Assembly: GCA_022763115.1 (NCBI GenBank) | Contig: JALEGJ010000088.1 | Coordinates: 1-44,555 of the forward strand | From: Aquisalinus sp. | Lineage (GTDB): Bacteria; Pseudomonadota; Alphaproteobacteria; Caulobacterales; Parvularculaceae | Direction: 5' to 3' | Length of the DNA: 44,555 bases | Notes under the pieces: generated by a model | What the model was told of the DNA's origin: nothing | The model's input: only the letters and a program-made list of their open reading frames with translations | Database searches by the model: none | Shown: positions 34,401-41,826 of the stretch, piece after piece | Layout of the letters: the number at the start of each line of letters is the position of its first letter | Position numbering within the stretch: the first letter of the stretch is position 1 | Translations under genes and position numbers: made by a program

Positions 34401-35847
34401 CCGCCGTAATCCTGAAGTTCTCTGGGAAGATAATGACAGCGTCTCCGCGCAAAACCGTAAACCTGTGCGTTACGCCATGAATGCCAATGGCGGGAATGTT
34501 CAGTTTGACTTTGAAGCAGCAACAGAGCGCTCGGATATGATTACCCCGGAAAAAGGCCTGCAATTATGGGTCGAGGGGCATTACACGAAAGCGGATGATG
34601 GCGTTGCCGGGTTTGGCACGCAGCTGGATATCGATAGCGAGTACGGCATTGTTCATTTGGGAGCTGACTTCCATGTGAATGACAATCTTATCCTCGGAGC
34701 GCTGGTCAGTTTTGACCGCGCCAGTGACGAAATAGATTTCTTCGATGATGAAACGCAGGAGCGCCTGTTCCAGGAAGTCGATGGCACCGGCTGGATGGCC
34801 GGTCCTTACCTGTCGGCCCGCTTATCCAAGAACCTCTTCCTGAATGCACGCGCTGCCTTCGGCTCTTCAACCAATAACCTAACCATCGAAAACCTGGTGC
34901 AGGATGATGAGTTTGAAACAGACAGAACGCTCGGCCGCATTGCGCTGACCGGCAACAAGGTCTTCCAGGAAAACTGGCGGATTACGCCAACGCTTTCCGT
35001 CTCCTATTTCCGCGAAAGCATCAATGATTACATAAGCAATACCGGCGTTGCCATTCCATCACAGACACTGGAACTGGGTCGTGCAGAATTCGAGCCTGAG
35101 CTTGCGTACCGACATGCGTTCCCGGACGGGACAACCATTGAGCCACAATTCTCTGTCGCAGCGATCTGGGACTTTGAGGCGCCGGATGATATTGCCTTCT
35201 CCAACATCCCCGTACCAAATGAAGATGTACGTGCACGCTTTGAAAGTGCAGTCCAGCTAAACTGGGCTAATGGCAACTCGGCCAGGTTTGCCGCTTCCTA
35301 TGACGGTTTTGGCGCACAGGATTACAGCGCCTATGCTGTTGAGGCTTGGGTCGATATTCCACTTGGCCGTCCGATGCGCCGCGGCCAACCTGTCGCGGCG
35401 ACGCCGCAGCCTTATGTAGAACCTGTACAGTATAAAGAGTGTCCAGACGGCAGCCATGTCGAAATGCTGGATGACTGTCCCGTTGTCCTGATTGACATGC
35501 CGCCACCGGAGCCTGTCGAGTTCATCATCTATTTTGATTTCGACAAGTCCAATATCCTGCCGGAAGAGATGGCCAAGATTGATGATGCTGTCGCCCGCAC
35601 TCAAGGCCGGAGCATCAATATCGTCATCCTTGAGGGCAATACAGACCGGGCAGGCAGCAACGCCTATAATGATGCCCTCTCTGTGCGCCGTGCCGTTTCT
35701 GTGAGGAAGGCTCTGGTGGCGCGTGGTATCCCGGAAGAGCTGATTACCTACGACGCCTTCGGCGAAGAAAACCCGGCGGTCCAAACCAGAGATGGTGTGC
35801 CTCTGCGGGACAACCGTCGCACCGAGGTGCGGATCCGCTTCAACTAG
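31465..35847 (+). CDS. Repeat/beta-barrel/OmpA fusion surface protein
   Basis: This encodes 1460 residues from ATG 31465, preceded by GGGG 7 nt upstream; a TTG at 31441 would add eight residues. The signal peptide ends in SANAQ (near residue 44). Residues about 156-940 are eight tandem repeats of 96-100 residues, each with a Thr-Lys start and two conserved Cys, resembling prealbumin-like or SpaA-type folds. Residues about 1030-1305 are a predicted outer-membrane beta-barrel of autotransporter type with alternating aromatic strands. A short Pro-rich linker follows. Residues about 1350-1460 are an OmpA-C domain: YFDFDKSNI, NTDRAGSNAYNDALSVRRA and DNRRTEVRIRF. The repeats would project from the cell surface, the barrel anchor in the outer membrane, and OmpA-C hold peptidoglycan. 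Confidence 0.85.
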   Translation: MEHGVSAHISAPSGSENFLVAKLLSALVISLWMIASFSSSANAQGLASPSAGCTAANNGDFDNFPVFGLSGFTGSFTNDFDAGEILTFTYDGFFTAEINDDTAPTVIVSESSATFIMDDPRTANYTMPVDGSRTFSALFTGEPEIIVTCEPVPSSSLTITKASDVAGAFNFTSDIPGLGTFTLSPAAGSTHSTSQVTGLAAGTYTVTELTNADFNISDISCTNGDTGDTSTGILEINLDPGADVECTFTNTQKTGSITITKASDVAGDFNFTSDIPGLGTFTLSPAAGSTDSTSQVTGLAAGTYTVTELTNPDFNITDISCTNGDTGDTSTGILEINLDPGADVECTFTNTQKTGSVTIRKTSDVDGTFNFAGGLSTFAIDVVGGTGQEDFPDLAAGSYTVIELPDTDFTLEGISCTGDDDGGSVIDTPNRTVTIDVDPGEAIICTFENLQSPASLTIVKNTDVDGTFSFSGTGSIGNFDLTTSGGTNSRTFPDLAAGTYTITELDNSDFDLARISCSDSTTGDITTGSVTITLSPAASLTCTFENTEKTGSITVVKTTDVDGTFDFTGSDPIGKFSISTSSGSAQEVFTDLSSGSYTLTETLNADFDLASISCDDGTIGDTSTGSVTVALGVGEDIVCTFDNTQKTGSITITKASDVAGDFDFNSDIPGLDTFTLSPAAGATASTAPATGLTAGTYTVTELSNADFTITDITCDNGDTGNTSTGVLEINLGIGADVECTFTNAELRSSLTITKISDVNGTFGFTGDLGDFNLMPTASQPASISFNNLIAGTFTVAETLNADFDIIDISCTNGDSGDTTSGILSVTLDPGANVICTFTNQQRPGSITIVKQIDNDESVFRFASNNLGQFAIQTINQTGSESFADLTADSYIITQAVNEDYALVSINCVGDIDNGSSTSLENRRATIDLDPNEEIICTFISEDLVDEDRVRHMSMKATKGFAYRRARNMLNAEPDRTNFYRRNPEVLWEDNDSVSAQNRKPVRYAMNANGGNVQFDFEAATERSDMITPEKGLQLWVEGHYTKADDGVAGFGTQLDIDSEYGIVHLGADFHVNDNLILGALVSFDRASDEIDFFDDETQERLFQEVDGTGWMAGPYLSARLSKNLFLNARAAFGSSTNNLTIENLVQDDEFETDRTLGRIALTGNKVFQENWRITPTLSVSYFRESINDYISNTGVAIPSQTLELGRAEFEPELAYRHAFPDGTTIEPQFSVAAIWDFEAPDDIAFSNIPVPNEDVRARFESAVQLNWANGNSARFAASYDGFGAQDYSAYAVEAWVDIPLGRPMRRGQPVAATPQPYVEPVQYKECPDGSHVEMLDDCPVVLIDMPPPEPVEFIIYFDFDKSNILPEEMAKIDDAVARTQGRSINIVILEGNTDRAGSNAYNDALSVRRAVSVRKALVARGIPEELITYDAFGEENPAVQTRDGVPLRDNRRTEVRIRFN
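31930..34284 (+). repeat. Eight tandem ~300-bp coding repeats
   Basis: Units start at about 31930, 32230, 32530, 32827, 33118, 33409, 33709 and 33997. Each encodes about 96-100 residues beginning SxTIxK and ending with a CTFxN-type strand. Units 1 and 2 are near-identical at the DNA level, unit 6 is the next closest, and the others have diverged widely. All eight keep two Cys. This is a growth-by-duplication array in frame with the surface protein. Confidence 0.9.
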
Positions 35848-35908
35848 CGGCGTATCCCCAGTTAGACATACGCTTTAGTATTATAACGGTTTGCTCTATC
35901 AGGGCGGA

Positions 35909-36922
35909 ATGCAAATTGATGTCCCATCTCCTGCTGGCCATCTTGTCATTGGCCTCAATGCCGTGCTGGCCGCTGTTGAGGGCGATCATCCGCTCGTGCT
36001 CTGTGCCCGTGCAGATGATGGTTTATGGGGGTTGCCATATGGGCCTTTTGATCCGGAGAGCCACCGCACCTTCGAATTGGGTTTGCGGGCCTTTGTGACC
36101 GAGCAGACGCGAATGCGGCTGGGGTATGTGGAGCAACTCTACACCTTTGGTGACAAGGGGCGCGAGGCCCCGAGCGCTGTCCTGCGTGGCGGCAGCACGG
36201 CGGACCGTGTGGTCTCGGTCGGATACCTCGCGCTGGCGCCGGGGGCCAATCCGATTGAACTCGAGGCGACCGCGTGGCGAAACTGGTACGATCATTTCCC
36301 CTGGGAAGACTGGCGCAAGGGAGAGCCATCGATCCTTTCTGCACAGATTATCCCGGCTTTGCGAGACTGGATTGAAAGCGCTGAAGATGCGCCCTTGCAA
36401 CGCCAGCGACGCGACAGGGTGCGCCTTGCCTTCGGCTTTGAAACATCCGGCTGGGAAGAAGAGCGCACACTGGACCGCTACGAACTGCTCTATGAAGCAG
36501 GGATTGTGGCAGAGGCCGCGCGTGATGGTCAGATTGAGGGTACCCCGCTTCAGGTTGCTGATGCTGCCATGAGTTCTGACCACCGGCGCATTCTGGCAAC
36601 AGCTATCGGTCGCCTGCGCGGGAAGCTGCGTTATCGCCCGATCATCTTCGAAATGATGCCGGCCAGTTTCACCCTGCTGGATCTGCAACGCAGTGTGGAG
36701 GCGATTATCGGCTTCCCGTTGCACAAGCAGAATTTTCGGCGCGGCATCGATAATTCGGGCCTCGTCCACAAGACCGGCAATATGAGCGCCGAAACCGGTG
36801 GCAGACCTGCCGCCCTGTTCACGTTTGATCGCAGCCGGACCAGTGGCAAGGCGGCACAGGATCGCACCATCAAAGGCCTGACATTGCCCAGACTGCGGCT
36901 GTCGCCAACTGAAAAATTGTAG
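35909..36922 (+). CDS. nadQ: Nudix-derived NAD biosynthesis regulator (NadQ/NrtR-like)
   Basis: This encodes 337 residues from ATG 35909 (AGGGCGG upstream); TTG 35891 has no ribosome binding site. The N-terminal half (about 5-150) is a Nudix fold whose box is degraded: at PYGPFDPESHRTFELGLRAF and beyond, the acidic residues of REUXEE are missing, so it should not hydrolyse substrate. The C-terminal half (about 200-330) is winged-helix-like, with ILATAIGRLRGKLRYRPI and the FTLLDLQRSVEAIIG block shared with NrtR. Known proteins of this type bind NAD-related ligands and control NAD genes. It is upstream of nadABC in the same orientation, with a palindrome on the nadA promoter. Confidence 0.82.
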   Translation: MQIDVPSPAGHLVIGLNAVLAAVEGDHPLVLCARADDGLWGLPYGPFDPESHRTFELGLRAFVTEQTRMRLGYVEQLYTFGDKGREAPSAVLRGGSTADRVVSVGYLALAPGANPIELEATAWRNWYDHFPWEDWRKGEPSILSAQIIPALRDWIESAEDAPLQRQRRDRVRLAFGFETSGWEEERTLDRYELLYEAGIVAEAARDGQIEGTPLQVADAAMSSDHRRILATAIGRLRGKLRYRPIIFEMMPASFTLLDLQRSVEAIIGFPLHKQNFRRGIDNSGLVHKTGNMSAETGGRPAALFTFDRSRTSGKAAQDRTIKGLTLPRLRLSPTEKL

Positions 36923-37005
36923 CAATCACCCCCTAAAATATTGATATTATTATATTATTGATTTCTTGACTTACGATTTTCCGAAGCTATTTTCTCACCT
37001 TGCCC

Positions 37006-37034
37006 TTGATGGGCTGTTTTTTGGTTCCTATATA
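37006..37034 (+). promoter_or_regulatory. Predicted nadA promoter
   Basis: TTGATG (37006-37011) and TATATA (37029-37034) are exactly 17 bp apart, close to the consensus. The start of transcription would lie near 37041, inside the palindrome that follows. Confidence 0.55.
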
Positions 37035-37050
37035 TGCTCTAGTTGAGCAT
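37034..37050. promoter_or_regulatory. Palindromic operator, probable NadQ site
   Basis: ATGCTC-TAGTT-GAGCAT is a perfect 6-5-6 inverted repeat. It overlaps the end of the -10 element and the expected start of transcription, so a bound dimer would block nadA. The adjacent regulator gene makes NadQ the natural candidate. The motif itself is seen directly; the partner is inferred. Confidence 0.6.
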
Positions 37051-37117
37051 TAATAATAATCCTCGCATCCGAGGCGTATTCCGGATGCTCAGAACACTAA
37101 AGGGAATGGAGGCGCAC

Positions 37118-38221
37118 ATGCCTGCTTTTGGGAATGAAATCGATCTGGACCACCTGCCCTACACGGCAGACGTCAAAGAAAAAACAGACCATCTGTATCC
37201 GCTGGTGGCGAAGCTGATCCCACAACTCGAATGGGAACAACACGCGCCCTACATCGCCGCGATCAATGATCTGAAGGCTGAGTTGAACGCCGTCATTCTG
37301 GCGCACAACTACATGACGCCGGAAATTTTCGCCTGTGTCGGCGATTTTCAGGGCGACAGCCTGATGCTTGCCAAGGAAGCGGCCAAGACAGATGCAGAGA
37401 TCATCGTCCAGGCAGGTGTGCATTTCATGGCCGAGACCTCAAAAATCCTGAGCCCGGAGAAAACGGTCCTGATCCCTGATCTGGAAGCTGGCTGTTCCCT
37501 TGCATCTTCCATCACCGGCACTGACATCCGCCTGCTGAAGGAAAAATATCCCGGCATTCCGGTTGTCACTTACGTGAACACCACAGCGGATGTGAAAGCG
37601 GAAACAGATATCTGCTGCACTTCATCAAACGCCGTAGAGGTTGTGGAAGCCATCGCCGAGGAATGGGGTGTCGATACGGTCATGCTGCTGCCGGACCAGT
37701 ATCTGGCGAAAAACGTCGCAGCGATGACGGACATCAAGATCATCACCTGGGCCGGGGCCTGCGAGGTACACGAACGGTTCACGGCAGAGGATATCCGCGA
37801 AATCCGCGCCGGTAACCCTGATGTTATCGTGCTTGCACACCCGGAATGTCCGCCTGATGTTCTGGCAGAGGCAGATTACGCCGGTTCAACCAGCGGCATG
37901 AGCGGCTATGTAAAGGATAACCAGCCGCGCAATGTTGTGCTGATTACAGAGTGTTCCATGTCCGACAATGTTGCCATGGAAAATCCGAATGTGAATTTCG
38001 TCCGCCCTTGTAACCTCTGCCCGCATATGAAGCGCATTACGCTACCAGGTATCCTGAAAGCCCTGCAGAATATGGAACATCAGGTTGAGGTTGCACCGGA
38101 AATTGCGGAAAAAGCAAAACGCGCCGTACAGCGCATGATCGACCTGCCAATGAAGAAAGGTCAGTCCACATACATGCATGTGGGCAAGCCGGAAGTTATG
38201 GCTGTTGAGTCAAGAGTTTAG
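37118..38221 (+). CDS. nadA: Quinolinate synthase A
   Basis: This encodes 367 residues from ATG 37118, which has GGAGG 5 nt upstream; upstream in-frame starts to 37043 lie in the operator region. The [4Fe-4S] ligands are Cys126 (LEAGCSL), Cys215 ([11 protein letters not shown]) and one of Cys298/Cys301 (CNLCPHMKR). It condenses iminoaspartate from NadB with dihydroxyacetone phosphate to quinolinate. The enzyme is oxygen-sensitive. First gene of the nadABC set; a strong terminator separates it from nadB. Confidence 0.96.
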   Translation: MPAFGNEIDLDHLPYTADVKEKTDHLYPLVAKLIPQLEWEQHAPYIAAINDLKAELNAVILAHNYMTPEIFACVGDFQGDSLMLAKEAAKTDAEIIVQAGVHFMAETSKILSPEKTVLIPDLEAGCSLASSITGTDIRLLKEKYPGIPVVTYVNTTADVKAETDICCTSSNAVEVVEAIAEEWGVDTVMLLPDQYLAKNVAAMTDIKIITWAGACEVHERFTAEDIREIRAGNPDVIVLAHPECPPDVLAEADYAGSTSGMSGYVKDNQPRNVVLITECSMSDNVAMENPNVNFVRPCNLCPHMKRITLPGILKALQNMEHQVEVAPEIAEKAKRAVQRMIDLPMKKGQSTYMHVGKPEVMAVESRV

Positions 38222-38255
38222 GGTCATTGGTTTCTCCTGAGTCGATGACAACACT

Positions 38256-38291
38256 GGTGCCGTCAGGACTGATCCTGACGGCACCTTTTTT
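38256..38291 (+). terminator. Intrinsic terminator between nadA and nadB
   Basis: GGTGCCGTCAGGA (38256-38268) pairs perfectly over 13 bp with TCCTGACGGCACC (38273-38285), loop CTGA, followed by six T. The T-run ends only 9 bp before the nadB start, so either nadBC has a promoter further upstream that must read through, or this is an attenuator. TCCTGA at 38235-38240 could pair with TCAGGA at 38263-38268 as a weak alternative structure. Confidence 0.9.
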
Positions 38292-38300
38292 CCCCGGAAA

Positions 38301-39902
38301 ATGATGTCCGCCCTGCCCGCCACAGATGATTTGCCAGATGACAGCATCCTGATTGTTGGCGCCGGGATTGCCGGACTGTTCACGGCGCTGAAACTGGCCC
38401 CGCGCCCTGTGACGATCCTGACAGCTGCCCCGCTCGGTAAAGGCGGCTCTTCTACCTGGGCGCAAGGCGGCCTTGCCGCAGCCATGGGGCCGGGTGATTC
38501 ACCACAGCTGCATTTGCGTGATACAGTGGCCGCCGGAGCCGGGCTCGTTGATGGACCTGCCGCAGATATTCTGACCAAAGAGGGTGCGGCTCGTGTTGAG
38601 GATTTAATAAAGCTGGGCATTGAATTTGATACGGATGCGCATGGACGCCTGAAACTGGGGCGTGAGGCAGCTCATAGCTGTGACCGCATCGTCCACGCTT
38701 CCGGCGACCAGGCAGGTGCTGCGATCATGGCGGGGTTGACCCGGGCAGCCCAGAGCGCCGAGCACATTACCATCCGTGAGCGGATTGTTATTGAAGAGCT
38801 CCTGCGTGACGAAGCCGGACATATCGCCGGTGTGCTGGCAGTTGATATTGTCAAGGGTACGCGCCTGATGATTACAGCCCGCGAAACAGTCCTCGCCACA
38901 GGCGGTCTTGGCGGGCTTTATGCGGTCACCACGAACCCGGTGCGCGCGCAAGGGCACGGCATGTCCATGGCGTGGCTCGCCGGGGCAGAAATCATGGACG
39001 CCGAATTTGTCCAGTTTCACCCGACAGCTCTTGATGTGGGCGTGGACCCTGCTCCCCTTGCCACAGAGGCCTTGCGCGGCGAAGGCGCGCTGCTTGTCAC
39101 AAGAGACGGCGGGCGACTGATGACAGGGTTGCATGAAGACATGGAGCTGGCACCACGCGACATCGTTGCGCGGGGCGTTGCCGCATCGATTGGTGCCGGT
39201 GATGGTGCCTTTCTGGATGCCCGCGCAGCGGTCGGCACAAGGTTCGAGGACATGTTCCCGACTGTTTACGACGCCTGCCGAAAGGCTGGCATTGACCCGG
39301 TGTCAGAGCCGATCCCTGTGGCGCCCGCCGCGCATTATCACATGGGCGGGGTGCGCACTGGCCTCAACGGAGAAAGCAGTCTGCCGGGGCTTTGGGCTGT
39401 GGGTGAAGTCGCCTGCACGGGCATTCACGGCGCCAACAGGCTGGCCTCCAACTCGCTGCTTGAAGCGCTGGTCTTTGGCGCCCGGACGGCAGCAGCCATC
39501 ACAGACGGCGATGGCGAGACACGTACTGTCGATGTCAGCCAGCTGATGCAAAGGCTCACCTTGCCTACAAAACCGGCACCTGACGCGCTCGCAAAGTCAC
39601 TGCGCGCGAAGATGGCCGCACAGGCGGGGCTGCTTCGCGATGACAGGGGCCTGACAGACCTGCTGGGTGACATTGATCGAGACTTCGCGCAACCGGATAT
39701 CACAAGTGGCAATTTCAATATGCTGATCGCAGCAAAACTTATCGCAGCCAGCGCGAAAAACCGGCAGGAAAGTCGCGGCGCGCATATGCGTGCTGATTAT
39801 CCAGCGCACTCAGCCACACCGACGCACAGCATTCTCAACCGCTCTAACGCCGGGCTTGATATTGAGATATCGTCCCGATCCGTACAAACCTCTTCGGAGT
39901 AG
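38301..39902 (+). CDS. nadB: L-aspartate oxidase
   Basis: This encodes 533 residues. The FAD-binding Rossmann motif is LIVGAGIAGLFTALKL (about 17-32). STWAQGGLAAA, the flavin-domain signature, and the HPTAL and RGEGALL substrate segments are all present. The C-terminal AVGEVACTGIHGANRLASNSLLE block is typical. It oxidises aspartate to iminoaspartate for NadA. ATG 38301 is followed by a second ATG; only a weak GGAAA precedes it, right after the terminator, which fits attenuated expression. Confidence 0.96.
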   Translation: MMSALPATDDLPDDSILIVGAGIAGLFTALKLAPRPVTILTAAPLGKGGSSTWAQGGLAAAMGPGDSPQLHLRDTVAAGAGLVDGPAADILTKEGAARVEDLIKLGIEFDTDAHGRLKLGREAAHSCDRIVHASGDQAGAAIMAGLTRAAQSAEHITIRERIVIEELLRDEAGHIAGVLAVDIVKGTRLMITARETVLATGGLGGLYAVTTNPVRAQGHGMSMAWLAGAEIMDAEFVQFHPTALDVGVDPAPLATEALRGEGALLVTRDGGRLMTGLHEDMELAPRDIVARGVAASIGAGDGAFLDARAAVGTRFEDMFPTVYDACRKAGIDPVSEPIPVAPAAHYHMGGVRTGLNGESSLPGLWAVGEVACTGIHGANRLASNSLLEALVFGARTAAAITDGDGETRTVDVSQLMQRLTLPTKPAPDALAKSLRAKMAAQAGLLRDDRGLTDLLGDIDRDFAQPDITSGNFNMLIAAKLIAASAKNRQESRGAHMRADYPAHSATPTHSILNRSNAGLDIEISSRSVQTSSE

Positions 39903-39908
39903 AATGAC

Positions 39909-40763
39909 ATGACCAGAGATCTCCCCTTGTCACATAGCCTGATCGAGGCGCGCGTACAGGCCGCCCTTGACGAAGACCTTGGCGATGCCGGTGACATTAC
40001 GACACGCGCGACCATTCCCGCTGAGACGCAGGGCAAGGCGATGATCCGGGCCAGAAAACCCGGTAGCCTTGCCGGCATCGAACTGGCTGAGACTGCCTTC
40101 AGGCTCGTATCTCCAGACGTAGATTTGAAGCGCCATTGTGCGGACGGCACGAGGCTGTCAGCAGGTAACGATATACTGGAAATCTCGGGGCCGGCTCGCG
40201 CCATCCTGAGCGCGGAGCGCGTTGCCCTGAACTTTCTCGGCCATCTGTCGGGTATCGCCACAGCAACTGCCGCCCTGGTTAATGCTGTTGATGGAACTGA
40301 CGTAAAGATTGTCTGCACACGCAAGACTCTACCCGGCCTTCGCGCCCTGCAAAAATATGCCGTCATTTGTGGTGGCGGCTTCAATCACCGCTTTGGCCTT
40401 TATGATGCGGTGATGATTAAGGATAATCACATCGCGGCCTGTGGCAGTATCACCGAGGCATTGCGCGCAGCCAGAGCGCGGCTCGGGCACATGGTCAAAG
40501 TTGAAATTGAAGTAGATACCATCGCCCAGCTTGAAGAAGTGCTGCGCGAGGGCGCAGATGTGATCCTTCTGGATAATATGACAACGGATCAGTTGCGCGA
40601 GGCTGTCAAATTGACAAAAGGCCGCGCCATTCTTGAAGCCTCAGGTAACATCACACTCGAAACTGTACGCCATGTCGCAGAAACAGGCGTGGACGTCATA
40701 TCATCCGGATGGATCACGCATTCAGCCCCTAATCTCGATCTTGGCCTAGATTATATCAGCTGA
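39909..40763 (+). CDS. nadC: Quinolinate phosphoribosyltransferase
   Basis: This encodes 284 residues. Signature blocks are ALDEDLGDAGDITTRA, CTRKTLPGLRALQKYAV, GGGFNHRFGLYDAVMIKDNHI and EASGNI. It converts quinolinate and PRPP to nicotinate mononucleotide. GGAG overlaps the nadB stop, and ATG 39909 is 6 bp downstream, so nadB and nadC are one transcript. The convergent SleB-type gene follows. Confidence 0.96.
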   Translation: MTRDLPLSHSLIEARVQAALDEDLGDAGDITTRATIPAETQGKAMIRARKPGSLAGIELAETAFRLVSPDVDLKRHCADGTRLSAGNDILEISGPARAILSAERVALNFLGHLSGIATATAALVNAVDGTDVKIVCTRKTLPGLRALQKYAVICGGGFNHRFGLYDAVMIKDNHIAACGSITEALRAARARLGHMVKVEIEVDTIAQLEEVLREGADVILLDNMTTDQLREAVKLTKGRAILEASGNITLETVRHVAETGVDVISSGWITHSAPNLDLGLDYIS

Positions 40764-40781
40764 TTGAGAACGGCTGCCCGC

Positions 40782-41528
40782 TTATTGGGCAGCGTCTGTT
40801 ATGCGCAAGGTATCCTTGTCTGGATAACGGTAGAACCGGTGCGTGCCAATTTCTGCCGTCTTGGTCAGGCGTGGTGCCCAGTAAGGAGACACATAATCCG
40901 CATGGTAATGTGTCGCGTCATTACTGACAGGAATATGCACACCGGCAAGAATGGCTCCGGCCATCTTCTCTGAAGCGCGATAGGTCGGCTCGTGCCGGGC
41001 ACGGGTCAGGGAGCCATCACAGGTAAACGAGAACTGGCAGCCTGTGCGGCGGTGCGAGCCCTGATAGACAACACCACATACCGTATTCGGGTAAGAGTTG
41101 CTTTCCACACGGTTCAGTACAACGTCAGCCACGGCCATCTGGCCAATCACGGGCTCAAACCCCGCTTCATAGTAGATTGCCTGAGCAAGGCACTTCTGCT
41201 CCTTGGCATTCACAGCCGCGCGGTCAATCACTGAAAAATCGAATGAGACCAGTTCGGCCAGACCTTGAGATGTGTCCTGAACCAGCTCGAGGAAGGTTGC
41301 GGCAGTTTGACCCTCTTCGGCCTTCGCCTGCTGCCAGGCAGTGAACTCCTGCGCGACTGCAGCCATGGCGGCATCTTCTTCATTCTGCACACTGGCAGCG
41401 ACGGCTTTCTGGTAGTCAGCGTGACCGACAAATACAAACAGCACCATACACAGAATAACACCGAAGGATGCCATCCAGCCGCGCATGGCCCAATTCAGGC
41501 CCGAATTATGTTCAGCGTGTAACATCAT
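40782..41528 (-). CDS. SleB-type cell wall hydrolase
   Basis: This encodes 248 residues from ATG 41528; a TTG at 41600 would add 24 unlikely residues. A single membrane anchor (about 18-36) is followed by a helical stalk rich in Ala/Glu (45-95). A SleB (Hydrolase_2) domain follows (about 113-225), with catalytic Glu121 in CLAQAIYYEAGFEP, GQMAVADVVLNRV, and CQFSF. The domain cleaves peptidoglycan, as a lytic transglycosylase. Alphaproteobacterial homologues are not linked to spores and presumably remodel the wall. It is tail to tail with nadC. Confidence 0.9.
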   Translation of the reverse strand: MMLHAEHNSGLNWAMRGWMASFGVILCMVLFVFVGHADYQKAVAASVQNEEDAAMAAVAQEFTAWQQAKAEEGQTAATFLELVQDTSQGLAELVSFDFSVIDRAAVNAKEQKCLAQAIYYEAGFEPVIGQMAVADVVLNRVESNSYPNTVCGVVYQGSHRRTGCQFSFTCDGSLTRARHEPTYRASEKMAGAILAGVHIPVSNDATHYHADYVSPYWAPRLTKTAEIGTHRFYRYPDKDTLRITDAAQ

Positions 41529-41826
41529 ATTACATCGTTCCGGACGCAAAGCCCGTCTATCCTGTTTTCGGGGGGTGTTCCCCAACAACCCCGGATCCAA
41601 CCCTTGAACGCTTCACACGATAAACTTCTCAGGATATTCCCAAGAAGTTGTAAAAACAACAATACCGAACGCGGCTTATGCCTTCCGATACAAGCCGTGC
41701 CAAGCATTTTCTGCATTACTTGCAGTAATGTTAATGGTTAACGTGGGAACCATTGTCCACATTTCAACAGGCGTGTCTTTTTTGCAACGCAACAAATTTA
41801 TAACTCGTTGATTTATATGGTATTTT

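Noticed and set aside
36023-36925. A 300-residue open frame antisense to the NadQ-like regulator
   Set aside because: The composition is that of a shadow frame and the sense protein has clear Nudix and winged-helix features.
40773-40793. Hairpin GCTGCCC/GGGCAGC between nadC and the SleB gene as a terminator
   Set aside because: There is no T-run on either strand and it includes the stop codon of the SleB-type gene.
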